The notes under the pieces are model-generated. The model was not told the DNA's origin and made no database searches. It saw only the letters and a list, made by a program, of their open reading frames with translations. Position numbers and translations under genes: made by a program. DNA of 64,000 nucleotides from Zygnema cylindricum (lineage: Eukaryota; Streptophyta; Zygnematophyceae; Zygnematales; Zygnemataceae). The DNA is taken from the NCBI GenBank assembly GCA_037447655.1, contig JBBHKE010000447.1, positions 124,001-188,000 of the forward strand, read 5' to 3'. Positions 1 to 10,900 of this stretch are shown piece by piece (within the stretch, counting starts at the first letter, position 1; each line of letters starts with the position of its first letter).

Positions 1-30
1 CTGTGTACCAAAGGAGGTCACAGAATTACA
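1..30 (+). repeat. E0 5' LTR, last 30 bp
   Basis: The window opens in the last bases of an LTR, which ends in TTACA directly before the primer site at 31. The sequence resembles the end of the E7 LTR (reverse strand, 24601-24625), so E0 belongs to the E7/W lineage. The position equivalent to the E7 gag start codon reads AAG here, so the start codon is lost. Confidence 0.75.
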
Positions 31-45
31 GGTTATGGGCCCACC
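31..45 (+). promoter_or_regulatory. E0 primer-binding site (half-tRNA iMet type)
   Basis: GGTTATGGGCCCACC follows the LTR end directly. It is the reverse complement of the anticodon-arm stretch of plant initiator tRNA-Met (recalled sequence), not of the tRNA 3' end. The same 14-15 nt adjoin the LTR in E1, E2, E5, E6, E7, E8 and Y. Confidence 0.8.
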
Positions 46-236
46 CTCTAGGGTGACCATTTTCAATACAACAATGTTCATTTATTAAGCAACCATGATG
101 AGGGGTGCATTATTTGAAAAACGGCTATGGGGCATTGTGAGTGGTCGTGTGCGTCGGCCATCTGCAAAATTCGGAGTTCCACCAGGGTTTAGAGGAGCTT
201 CATTCACAAGAGGATGTGCGAGGAAAGAGGTGGTAG
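31..236 (+). pseudogene. E0 copia gag, N-terminal fragment
   Basis: Reading from the primer site, the frame gives VMGPPSRV, then an in-frame TAA after FIY, then GALFEKRLWGIVSGRV and PPGFRGASFTR. These match the Gag N-terminus of E2 and E7. The frame is cut by E1 at 237 and resumes after the GGTAG target duplication at 6670. It is an old, inactive copy and the outermost element of the nest. Confidence 0.8.
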
Positions 237-1287
237 TGCAACTCTGAGACCTCCATAGGTCCTCAAAATTAACAGCTTGCAAGAAGCCTGTAGGATAACC
301 CTGGCCCCTTCGTGTTTCACGAATAATAACTACCACCCTGGCAGATGAAAACTCTAACCACCGGCACTCCTGTGAAACGAAGACTCCAGTGAGTCAATAG
401 CAAAAAGGATTTTTGAATTTGCTCCCCAGAGCAGTAAGTTACGGAGGGTCAAAGTTGACCTTTTGTACAGAAACTCTCTAAGAGAGAGGGTCATATCTAC
501 CAAATTTTTCTAAGTCCTATCTCTCTCTAAAACTCTATCTACTGACGTACGACACTAATCATATTACTGTACCGTACAGAAAGGTACAACTGCCGGTGTA
601 CTTTATGTACAAACATTGTACGACATGACCAAAATGTTGGCACGTGTTTTATCTGGATTCATTTCCGTAATCCTTGGAGATGCCGAAATCCAATGTCGTG
701 TTGCCACGTGTCATCCGATGTGGCGGCCACCATAAACTGTTGAAATCTTCTTCCGCGATCTCGACCTTCTTTCTGGCCGTTCGATTGAATGCCGATTTCA
801 ATCATAGCCGTCATAAATATTTGCGATATATTTGTTTCGCTATCGAAACAAATGTGCGGTATTTATTTCTTCTCCGTACTCGTAATCCGTACTTTTCATA
901 ACTGAATCTATACATCCCGTATATAGTTGCCGTTATATAAATTAGCCTATATATTAGCGTTAATATATTTGTTAAACCCTATATCGTCTACCACTGATCC
1001 TAGACTAAATGGATGTGGCTACCGACTATTGACGGCATTATCCATCTATAGGTACCAGGATCAAATCTTGTAGCCAACAACTCTCCTTTTAGTAAATCAA
1101 CTACTTTACTACCTTGTAAATCCGTAGATAGCATAGGTAGCGATGGCACTAGCTTCCTCTCCAACTTCTTAGTGACTGTAACAAGTGTGGGAGTTGGAGA
1201 GAGAAGTTAGAGACAGACTGCCTCGCCTTCTTTTTCTGCACTTTATTTTAGACCTAGAAAATACTAAAAGAACCATCAATTTCTACA
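237..1287 (-). repeat. E1 3' LTR
   Basis: On the + strand it starts TGCAACTCTGAG and ends TTTCTACA, so in element orientation it runs TG...CA. The reverse complement of the polypurine tract AAAATAAGGGGAG follows at 1288-1300. It contains worn versions of the LTR hairpins described for E2. Confidence 0.92.
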
Positions 1288-4200
1288 CTCCCCTTATTTT
1301 CTAGTCACTCTTTAATTTCATACCACACTTTTCCTTGCAGAAAATTAGCTTAGGGGAAGGCACAGGTTTGGTCATCAAATATGCTACCATCTCGCTATCT
1401 GGTCGATACTCTAAACTGATTATTTTGTTTTCTACTTTCTCACTAACAAAGGTGAGTCTAATGTCCATGTGTTTAACTTTAAAATGATGTTTAGGATTTG
1501 CAGAAATAGCGATTGCTGCCTGATTATCACAAAAAAAATTATGCACACCACTCTTTAGGTGACCTAGCTCACCAAGCAAAGACTTGACCCACATCAATTC
1601 TTTTACAGCAGAGCAAGAGGCCATATACTCGGCCTCCATGGTGGACTGAGCAATAACCTTTTCCTGTTTGCTACTCCAAACAAAAGCCCCATCACCAACA
1701 TATAATACATATCCAAAAGTACATCTCCTCACCAGAGCATCACCATAACTAGCATCACTCCAAGTAGTGATGTCAGTATTCTCCCCACCCAAAAACAACC
1801 ATTGATCCCTAGTTCCTATCAAATATCTAAGGACTCTCTTAGTTGCCTCCCAATCGTTCTTAGTGGGAGCATTTAGACTTCTACTCAGCACTCCCACAGC
1901 TGCAGCTAAATCCGGCCGGGTACAATTCATAAAATAGATTAGGCTTCCCACTACTTGCCTGTAAGGAAAAGTTTGCATGAACTTTTTTTCTTCATGACTT
2001 AATTCCTCGTCTAAGACTATGACTCCTTCTTCCTCACTCCTCTCACTTCCCTTCTTTAACTCCATAGAAGTTGTACAACTAGTAGCTTTATCCATCTGAA
2101 ATTTTTCCAGCATGTTCCCTATTGCTTCCTTTTGAGTCAATCTTATAATCTTTCTTTCTCGGTCTTTTTCTACTTAGATTCCCTAAATATATATTGCTTC
2201 CCCCATATCTTTCATTTCAAATCTCCCCTTAAGATCGGTTTTCAGTTTATTAATTGTTTTCATTGATTTACTTAAAACAAGCAAATCATCAACCTAAATT
2301 GCAATAAATATAACACCTTCCTCATCTTCAAAAACATAGATTGAGTGATCTGAGCTGATCCGGATATATCCTAGATCGGTAAGAAACTCATCAAGTTTCT
2401 TAATCGCTGTCGAGGCGCCTGTTTCAAACCGTAAAGAGATTTAATCAGCCGGCATACCTTACTCTCTTTTCCTTCCTCCACAAATTCTTCGGCTTGTCAC
2501 ATGAAGATCTCCTCTTCCAATTCTCCATGCAAAAAGACTGTCTAGATGTCTATCTGGTGCACCTCCATGTCTGAGAAGTATGCGGACGGAGGGAAACCTG
2601 ACGACCGGGGCAAATGTTTCCTCGTAGTCGATTCCTTTTTTCTGTGTAAATCCTTTTGCCACTAATCGAGCTTTGTAACGCTCAATGGTGTTATCCGGGT
2701 TCAGTTTTAATTTGAAAACCCACTTACAACCGATTTGTTTTTCGGTTAGGTGGAAAGTCCACCAGCTCCCAAGTATTGGCTGCCATAATTGAGGCCATCT
2801 CCTCATTGATGGCTATCTTCCACCGGTTCCTTTCTGGACAAGTCATCGCCTCTCCATAAGTTTGAGGTTCATCTTGATGAGATATTTTTGTTACCTTGTT
2901 ATTAACCTATTTTTCTTGCAATCTTTTGCTACTTCTCCTTCACTCCCTCAAAGCTTGTGGCTGGAATAGATGGTTCTCGTGGGTTCTTTCGAATAATCTC
3001 GGCTTCTCCCCTATCCCTTGATTCCGAATCAATTCCACCACGTCTTCCGCTTCGGGTAGAGTTGTCACTGGAGTTTCCGCAACCGAGTCTTTTTCGGTCT
3101 GATCTGTATTTGCAAGAACGTCATCTTCTCTAAAACGTTGATAGTTAAGAAGCTCAAAGTCATCTGAATTTTTCAAACTCAAATCTGATTTTTACTGACT
3201 TTGTATACTTGAAGGGATCCACAAACTTTCCTTCATCCTTAACTACTAGATGCTTTACTAAGATTATATCTTCTCTTTTTATATCGTAAACTCTATATCC
3301 TTTAACCTCCTCATAATATCCTAATAAATATCCCTGTTTTCCTTTAGGATCTAGCTTCCAATTAAACCGATTTGTATCTAGACTGAATACTTGACTGCCG
3401 AAAACCTTTAAGTGAGATATATCTGGTTTGCGGCCGGTCCATCTCTCATAAGGTGTTTCATCTTTTATAGCTGAAGTAAGAACTCTATTTTTGAGGTAAT
3501 TAGCACAGTTCATTGCTTCAGCCCAAAACCATTTTCCTATCGTCTTATCTGACAACATACTTCTAGCACTATCACTTAGTGTCCTATTTAATCTTTCAGC
3601 CACCCGATTCTGTTCCGGGTTTTCTGGAACTGTCTTTTGGTGTTGGACTCCATCTTCCCTTAGAAAATCCTCAAACTGGTTAGAAGTTTACCCTCCACCA
3701 TTGTCACTCCTTACTCTCTTGATTTGAGTTTCATGGAGTTTTTCCCTCCATGCTTTATATTGTCTAAAACAATCTTGAGCATTTGACTTGTTTTTCAAAA
3801 AATACACTCTGGAATACAAAAACCAATCATCAGTGATAGTCATCATAAATCTCTTCTCCCCCCGGCGAGGGCACTTTGGCCGGTCCCCAAATATCTGTGT
3901 GTACTAAATCTAGAATCTTTTCTCCCTTATAGGTGGCAGTTTTTGGGAAGGGTAACCTTTGTGCTTTACCTTGAGCACATCCACTAGAATCACTTAGATT
4001 CTCACTTTCACCGAACTCAATCCCTTCCACTACTCCTATCTTTTTCATCTCTCTTAACTTATCTAGATTCACGTGCCCTAGCCTCTTATGCCACAACATT
4101 ATATCATGAACACCAACATAATAAAGTTTCTTCTATTCATTGCGTTAAATCAGCCTAAACATCCCTAGGCTACCTTTCTCAGCATTGAAATAAACCTCCT

Positions 4201-5643
4201 CCTCAAAACTAGCAGTAAAGACTGCTTTCCTAGTGCTAGTATCAAAACCATTATCATTTAATATAGACGTAGAGATGAGGTTTTTGTTCAGCTCTGGAAT
4301 AAACAATACTTTAGAGAATGTAACTACGGATGTCTTTCATTCTACTAACACTTTCAGATCTACGGATCCTACAAGAGTAGTAGTGAATATCCTCCCATCC
4401 CTGTACTCTATCTCTACGATGGGAATCTTTCTTATCTTAGTGAGCAGGTGTTTATCCTTGCACATGGGCATGGAGGCACCTGAATCTACAATCTTGCGTG
4501 TTTCACCTTTCAATCCACCGAAAGCACATTTCTACTTTCGTGGAATTTTTACCTCGTTTGTCGCTTCCAACTCCTCATCCAATTGGAGCTCATCGTCCTC
4601 GTCTTCGGATTCCACCTCATGTACTTGTGTCACAAGGGCCTTTTTCTTTCCTCTCGAGGTTCCACCGGTTTGCCCCTCCTTTAACCGAAGCTCGGTTAGC
4701 TTAGTAAACTCCACCATATAGTGCCCTAGTTTCTTACAGAAATGAGATAAACCTTTGGGGGCCCTTGGTCCGATCTCGTCATTATGATTTTTTTGCTCCC
4801 CCCCTCTGTAATTTCCGATCGGTCTCCGGGAATCCTTGTTCCTCCAGTCGGTCCGAGTTGCCAAAGCTTGCCCACTCTTTCCTCCCCTTCAGATCTCAAT
4901 TGTATTCTCCCCAAAGAGAATCATTTCTACCACTAAGTTCCATATCCACCTTGAGTCCGGCAAGTCCTGCACACGATTGACTATGTTCTCGAACTCATCA
5001 GGTAACTTCATCAGTTGACAGTTAACCTTTTCTTTTTCACTAAAATCTTTTCCAGCACTCTCTAGCTCCATGAAAAGTGTAGCAAGCTTATTGCAAAAAT
5101 CCAACATCTTCCCCCCTTTGTATACATACTCCTTAACTTTCTCATCAGCCAACTGTTGTTGCTGAATCGTACCACTTCCGTTCATCTCTATGAGAGCCAT
5201 CCAAAGGTCGGATGCCCTTTCTACCTGCAAATGAGGACATGCAAGTCCTTGAGTGAGATGGCGGAGGATGAAGTGCTTTGCCGCCATATGTTGAAGTCCC
5301 AGGTATCAATATCATTCTCCTCGTTCCTCGAAATAGGTGACATGAATGCCGAACCAGTTGCTATTGGTGTGGTCGTCTCCTTCTTTGTTCCTTTGTCCAC
5401 CACCTCTCATTCTTTTGTTTCCTCCGTTGGAGATGGATCTGCTTTCCTTGTAAATCTGCTTCCTCCAAACCATGGAGGGATTCCAAGACTTGATGGACGC
5501 CCCACTCGTCCACTCACTATCCCCCAAAACCTTTTCTCGCATAGAGCTCCTGACATCATACTTTCCCAGTATATGAAGCTAGTTCCATTAAAGATGGGTA
5601 CCGTAGAGGGTGGGCCCATAACCTGCAACTTTGAGACCTCCAT
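1288..5643 (-). pseudogene. E1 Gag-Pol relic
   Basis: Read right to left, fragments appear in copia order. Gag begins at 5643, 20 nt inside the LTR, with MEVSKLQVMGPPS. A zinc-knuckle region with its first Cys intact but later ligands lost lies near 4750. Protease is near 4470, where the DSGA position is degraded. The integrase zinc region is at 3830-4099 with the first Cys of the CxxC pair replaced by Ser. Integrase core with AERLNRT is near 3600, RT near 2400-2800, and RNase H at 1301-2140 with WSDASYGDA and AEYMAS. Many stops and frameshifts break the frame, so no full product is possible. Confidence 0.88.
5609..5623 (-). promoter_or_regulatory. E1 primer-binding site
   Basis: The minus strand reads GGTTATGGGCCCACC directly after the 5' LTR end at 5624, the same half-tRNA initiator-Met site as in the other copia elements. 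In the relic Gag frame it is translated as VMGPP. Confidence 0.85.
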
Positions 5644-6669
5644 AGGTCTTTAGAATGAACAGCTTACAAGAAGCTTATAGGATAACCCTGACCCCTTTGT
5701 GTTTCAGGAAGAATAACTAACACCGTAGCAGACAAAAACCGTGACCACCTCCACCCTTGTGAAAGCAAGACTCCTCTAAGTCGATAGCAAAGAGAATCTT
5801 TGAATTTGATCCCCTGAGTAGTAAGTTACGGAGGGTCAAAGTTGACCTTTTGTACAGAAACTCTCTGGGAGAGAGGGTCATATCTACCAAATTTTTCTAA
5901 GTCCTATCTCTCTCTAAAACTCTATCTACTGACGTACGACACCAATCATATTACTGTACCGTACAGAAAGGAACAACTGCCGGTGTACTTTATGTACGAA
6001 CATTGTACGACATGACCAAAATGTCGGCACGTGTTTTATCCTGATTAATTTCCGTAATCCTTGGAGATGCCGAAATCCAATGTCGTGGTGCCACGTGTCA
6101 TCCGATGTGGCGGCGACCATAAACTGCTGAAATCTTGTTCCGCGATCTCGACCTTTTTTTCTGGCCGTTTGATTGAATGCGGATTTCAATCATAGCCGTC
6201 ATAAATATTTGCGATGTATTTGTTTCGCTATCGAAACAAATGCGCGGTACTTATTTCTTCTCCATACTCGTAATCCGTACTTTTCATAACTGACTCTATG
6301 TATCACGTATATAGTTGCCGTTAAATGAATTAGCCTATATGTAAACGTTTATATATTTGTTAAACCCAATATCGTCTACCACTGATCCTACCCTAAATGG
6401 ATGAGGCTACCGGCTACCGACGGTATTATCCATCTATAGGTACTAGATCCTGTAGCTGACAACTCTCCTTTTAGTAAATCAACTACTTTACTACCCCGTA
6501 AATCCGTAGATAGCATAGGTAGCCATGGCACTAGCTTCCTCTCCAACTTCTTAGTGACTGCAACAAGTGTGGGAGTTGGAGAGAGAAGTTAGAGACAGAC
6601 TGCCTCGGCTTCTTTTTCTGCATTTTATATTAGACCTAGAAAATACTAAAAGAACCATCAATTTTTACA
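5624..6669 (-). repeat. E1 5' LTR
   Basis: A 1046-bp partner of 237-1287. It starts TGCAACTTTGAG and ends TTTTTACA on the + strand, and the target duplication GGTAG follows. The first 20 nt (5624-5643) contain the Gag start codon on the minus strand. Confidence 0.92.
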
Positions 6670-6889
6670 GGTAGAGGATGTTGGAGAAAGCATCATATCA
6701 GACACATGGAAGGAGAAAGGGAAAGAGAAACTCACACCGATGACTACTAGATCGGTTCCGGTGGCAAATGTTCAGAAAAATTAGGCAAATGATAGTGAAA
6801 TATACGATTTCAACAATATTGTGGCGACTTATTTTATTCTCGGGCGTCTCACTGAAGTAGTGGCTACACCTCATATTCATATGGACAGG
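6670..6889 (+). pseudogene. E0 copia gag, middle fragment
   Basis: After the GGTAG duplication the E0 frame resumes with EDVGESIISDTWKEKGKEK, then an in-frame TAG near 6780, then YDFNNIV and TPHIHMDR. This corresponds to the E7 region DVNMAAKNFIL...TPHLHIYKA. It is cut at 6890 by G and resumes at 59637 in the same frame (VNELLEAFVNIYRSGTI). The duplicated bases ACAGG (6885-6889) and AAAAG (59637-59641) encode the same R/K codon. Confidence 0.85.
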
Positions 6890-7008
6890 TGTAATAGGAT
6901 CTCATACCTCGCAGAAAATCCCATTACTACAACGAATTGTGTAGAAACTAATGGTTTTATTAGTATTTTCTAGGTCTGAAAAGAAATATAGAAGTCGAGG
7001 CAGTCTAT

Positions 7009-7074
7009 CTCTAACTTCTCTCTCCAACTCTCAAACTTGTCGCAGTAACTGAGAAATTGGAGAGGAAGCTAGAG
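7009..7074 (+). other. U3 stem-loop with conserved loop
   Basis: Arms 7009-7032 and 7051-7074 are inversely complementary with a few mismatches, around a loop that includes ACTTGTCGCAGTAACT. The same architecture occurs in E6 (near 32128-32190), E7 (25449-25534) and W (37759-37854). Arm sequences differ strongly between families while the loop stays nearly the same. It lies in U3, so in genomic RNA it would follow the polypurine tract near the 3' end. Confidence 0.6.
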
Positions 7075-7150
7075 CCATGGCTACCTTGGCTATCCTGAGG
7101 TTTACGGGAATTTTATATTAGGGTTTATATATTTGATTAAAATGAATATG

Positions 7151-7230
7151 CCGGCGGCAGGATTTGAACCTTGTACCTGCCGGCCGCTGACACGAAATAG
7201 CCGGTAGCCATAGCCGTTTCATCTAGAGGT
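7151..7230 (-). other. Antisense tRNA-like stretch in LTR
   Basis: On the minus strand there is a box-B-like GGTTCAAATCC (7160-7170) about 45 nt downstream of a box-A-like TAGATGAAACGG (7214-7225), followed by a CCGCCGGCA tail. I cannot fold a complete cloverleaf, so this is tRNA-like rather than a tRNA gene. Equivalent stretches occur in all E1/E2/E5/E6/E7/W LTRs and at 63870-63950. Confidence 0.45.
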
Positions 7231-7372
7231 ATTGTTACGTAGCATATAGTTTGATAATTATTTAGATGTGTATTATTGCGATAAACCATTTAACTAGAAT
7301 TAATTACGGGATACATAGATCCAGTAATATGTAATGTACGACTTACGGTACGGACATAAATCAGTACCGCGC

Positions 7373-7396
7373 ATTTGTTTCGTAAATGAAACAAAT
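7373..7396. other. Palindrome flanked by direct repeats in LTR
   Basis: ATTTGTTTC and GAAACAAAT flank a 6-nt loop, and the whole is bracketed by direct repeats ACCGCGCAT at 7366-7374 and 7397-7405. E1 and W keep ATTTGTTTCG/CGAAACAAAT with 3-nt loops. It is a candidate protein-binding site of the LTR promoter; function is not shown. Confidence 0.4.
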
Positions 7397-7612
7397 ACCG
7401 CGCATGTATTTATTACGGCCACGATTAAAGACGAATTTAATCGGACGGCCGGGATTAGCGCCGAGATCGCGGAGGAAGATTTCGGCGGTTTGTGGCCATC
7501 GCCACATCGGATGACGCGTGGCAAAATTCCGTTGGATTGTGGAAACTTCGGAGATTATGGCACCGAATCCGGATTTGACATGTGTCGACATTTTGGCCAT
7601 GTCGTACAATGT

Positions 7613-7653
7613 CCGTACATAAAGTACACCGGCAGCTGTACTTTTGCGTACGG
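7613..7653. other. GTAC-rich palindrome in LTR
   Basis: Left arm CCGTACATAAAGTACA and right arm TGTACTTTTGCGTACGG pair with a small internal mismatch around CCGGCAGC. E7 keeps the shape with other arm bases (GTACAGAAAGGTAC and GTACTTTCTGTAC near 24930-24966). The role is unknown; it could be a regulatory DNA site or an RNA hairpin. Confidence 0.4.
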
Positions 7654-7737
7654 AACTCAATTCTGATTGGTTCCGTACATCAGTAGATAGAGTCTGTGAG
7701 AGAGATAGGACTTAGAAAAATTAGAAGATAGGACCCC

Positions 7738-7894
7738 CTCTCCCAGAGAGCTTCTGTACAAAAGGTCAACTTTGACCCTCCATAACTTACTGCTCAGGGG
7801 AGCAAATTCAGAGATTCTTTTTGCTATCGACTCAGGGGAGTCTTGTCTTCACAGGGGTGAAGTTGGTCAGAGTTTTTGTCTGCCAGGGTGGCAG
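7738..7894 (+). promoter_or_regulatory. Leader hairpin array with AGGG loops
   Basis: Successive perfect small hairpins: CTCTC-CCA-GAGAG (7738-7750), GGTCA-ACTT-TGACC (7764-7777), TGCTC-AGGG-GAGCA (7791-7804), GACTC-AGGG-GAGTC (7829-7842), CTTCAC-AGGG-GTGAAG (7847-7862) and CTGCC-AGGGT-GGCAG (7880-7894). They lie 93-250 nt upstream of the primer site. E7 and W keep several with changed but still paired arms (for example W CTACAC-AGGG-GTGTAG). A role in RNA packaging, dimerisation or translation is inferred only. Confidence 0.6.
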
Positions 7895-7967
7895 TTATTT
7901 TTGCTTAAACACAAAGGGGTCAGGATTATCCTAGAGGCTTCTTGGAAGCTGTCCACTCTGAGGACTT

Positions 7968-10900
7968 ATGGAGGTCTCAGAGTTTCAGGTTATGGGCCCA
8001 CACTCTAGGGTACCAATCTTTAATGGAACTGGCTTCATATACTGGGAAAGTATGATGATAGGAGCTCTATGCGAAAAAAGGTTTTGGGGGATAGTGAGTG
8101 GACGATTGGGGCGTCCATCAAGTCTTGGAATTCCTCCAGGGTTTAAAGGAAGCAGATTCACCAGGAAAGAGGATTCACCTTCAACGGAGGAAACAAAGGA
8201 AGGAGAGGTGGTGGACAAAGGAAAGGAGAAGGAGGCGACCACACCAATAGCAACTGGTTTAGCATTCATGTCACCTATTCCGAGGAACGAGGAGAATGAT
8301 ACTGAAACCTGGGACTTCAACAATATGGCGGCAAAGCACTTCATCCTACGCCATCTCACTCAAGGACTTGCATGTCCTCATTTGCAGGTAGAGAGGGCAT
8401 CCGATCTTTGGATGGCTCTCATAGAGATGTACCGAAGTGGTACGATTCAGCAACAACAGTTGGCTGATCAGAAAGTTAAGGAGTATGTATACAAAGGGGG
8501 AAATATGTTGGATTTTTGCAATGAGCTTGCTACACTCTTCATGGAGCTAGAGAGTGCGGGTAAAGTTTTTAGTGAAAAAGAAAAAGTTAACTGTTTACTA
8601 ATGAAGTTACCTGATGAGTTCGAGAACATAGTCAACCGTGTGCAGGACTTGCCGGACTCAAGGTGGATATGGAACTCAGTGGTAGGGATGATTCTCGTTC
8701 GAGAGAATACGATTGAGATCCGAAGGGGAGGAAAGAGTGGCCAAGCCTTGGCAACAGCGACCGATTGGAGGAACAAGGATTCTCGGAAACCAGTCGGAAA
8801 CTATGGGGGTAGGGAGCAGAAAAAACAGGTTGGCGAGTTCGAACCAAGGGCTCCCAAAGGTTTATGTCATTTTTGTAAGAAACCAGGGCACTATATGGCA
8901 GAGTGCACCAAGCTAACCGAGCTTCGGTTAAAGGAGGGGCAGACCGGTGGTACCCCGAGAGGAAAGAAAAAGGCCCTTGTCACACAGGTACTTGAGGCGG
9001 AATCCGAGGACGAGGACGATGAGCTCCTTTTGGATGAGGAGTTGGAGGCGAAAACTGAGGTTGAAATTCCACGAAGGCAGAAATGTGCTTACGGTGGATT
9101 GAAAGGTGAAGCAGGCTGGATTATAGATTCAGGTGCCTCAATGCACATGTGTAAGGATAGACACCTGTTCACTAAGATAAGAAAGATTCCCACCGTAGAG
9201 ATAGAGTACGGGGATGGGAGGATAGTCACCACTACTCTTGTAGGATCGGTAGATCTGAAAGTGTTAGTAGAAGGAAAGACATCCATATTAACATTCTCCG
9301 ATGTATTGTTTATTCCGGAGCTGAACAAAAACCTTATCTCTACATCAGTATTAGATGATAAGGGTTTTTTCACTAGCACTAGGGAAGGAGTCTTTACTGC
9401 TAGTTTTGAGGAGGATGTCTATTTCATTGCTGAGAAAGGTAGCCATGGGATGTTTAGGTTGATCTTAAGTAATGAAACGAAGAAACTTTATTATGCTGGT
9501 GTTCATGATATTATGATGTGGCATAAGAGGCTTGGGCATGTGAATCTAGATAAGTTAAGAGAGATGAAAAAGATGGGAGTGGTGGAAGGGATTCAGTTCA
9601 GTGAGAGTGATGATATAAGTGATTATAGTGGGTGTGCTCAAGGTAAAGCACACAGATTACCCTTTCCAAAAACAGCCACCTACAAGGGAGAAAAACTTCT
9701 AGATCTAGTACACACAGATATTTGGGGACCGGCTAGAGTGCCCTCACCGGGGGGGAAGAGATTTATGATGACTATAACTGATGATTGGTCTCGGTATTCC
9801 CGAGTATATTTTTTGAAAAACAAGTCAGAGGCTGAGGATTGTTTTAGACAATATAAAGCATGGAGCGAAAAACTCCATGAAACTCCAATCAAGAGAGTAA
9901 GGAGTGACAATGGTGGAGAGTATACTTCTAACCAGTTTGAGGATTTTTTGAGGGAAGATGGGGTTCAACACCAAAAGACAGTTGCAGAAAATCCGGAACA
10001 GAATGGGGTAGCTGAAAGGTTAAATAGAACACTAAGTGATAGTGCTAGAAGTATGTTGTCGGATAAGAAGATAGGAAAAAGGTTTTGGGCAGAAGCAATG
10101 AACTGTGCTAATTACCTCAAAAATAGAGTTCTTACTTCAGCTATAAAAGATCAAACACCTTATGAGAGATGGACAGGCCGGAAACCAGATTTATCTCATT
10201 TAAAGGTTTTCGGCAGTCAAGTATTCAGTCTAGATACTGATCGGTCCAATTGGAAGCTAGATCCTAAAGGAAAACCGGGATACTTATTAGGATATGATGA
10301 AGATGTTAAAGGATATAGAGTTTATGATCTAAAAAGAGAAGATATAATCTTAGTAAAGCATCTAGTAGTTATGGATGAAGGAAAGTATGTGGATCCCTTC
10401 AAATATACAAAGTCAGTAAAAATCAGATTTGAGTCAGAAAATTCTGATGACTTTGAGCTTCCTAACTATCCAGGTTTTAGAGACGATGACATTCTTGCAG
10501 GAACAAATCAGACCGAAAAGGACTCGGCTGTGGAAACTCCAGTGACAACTCTACTCGAAGCGGAAGACGTGGTGGAAATTGATTCGGAATCAAGGGATAG
10601 GGGAGAAGCCGAGTTTGTTCGAAAGAATCCACGAGAACCATCTATTCCGGCCTCAGATTTTGAGGGAGGGAGGAGAAGTAGCAAAAGACTGCAAGAAAAA
10701 CAGGGTAATAACAAGGTAACTAAACTATCTCATCAAGATGAACCTCAAACTTATCGAGAGGCGATGACTTGTCCAGAAAGAAACCGGTGGAAGACAGCCA
10801 TCAATGAGGAGATGGCTTCAATCATGGCAGCCGATACTTGGGAGCTGGTGGACTGTCCACTTAACCGAAAACCAATCGGTTGTAAGTGGGTTTTCAAACT

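Larger units (their letters stand above)
237..6669 (-). mobile_element. E1, decayed Ty1/copia element
   Basis: A 6433-bp element with LTRs of 1051 bp (237-1287) and 1046 bp (5624-6669), flanked by the 5-bp duplication GGTAG at 232-236 and 6670-6674. It inserted into the gag of E0. It is related to E2/E5/E6 but older: the LTRs differ at many sites and the internal frame carries numerous stops and frameshifts. Confidence 0.93.
6940..7987 (+). repeat. E2 5' LTR (1048 bp)
   Basis: It starts TGTAGAAACTAATGG and ends GAGTTTCA. In order it holds a long hairpin at 7009-7074, an antisense tRNA-like stretch at 7151-7230, palindromes at 7373-7396 and 7613-7653, a run of small hairpins at 7738-7894, and the Gag start codon at 7968, 20 nt before its end. 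I could not place the TATA box or transcription start with confidence. Confidence 0.95.

Noticed and set aside
7334-7666. Open frames of 110 and 99 codons, on opposite strands, repeated in every E2/E5/E6 LTR.
   Set aside because: They recur only because the LTRs are near-identical copies, overlap each other on opposite strands, show no known motif, and cover palindromes. LTR identity, not protein selection, explains them.
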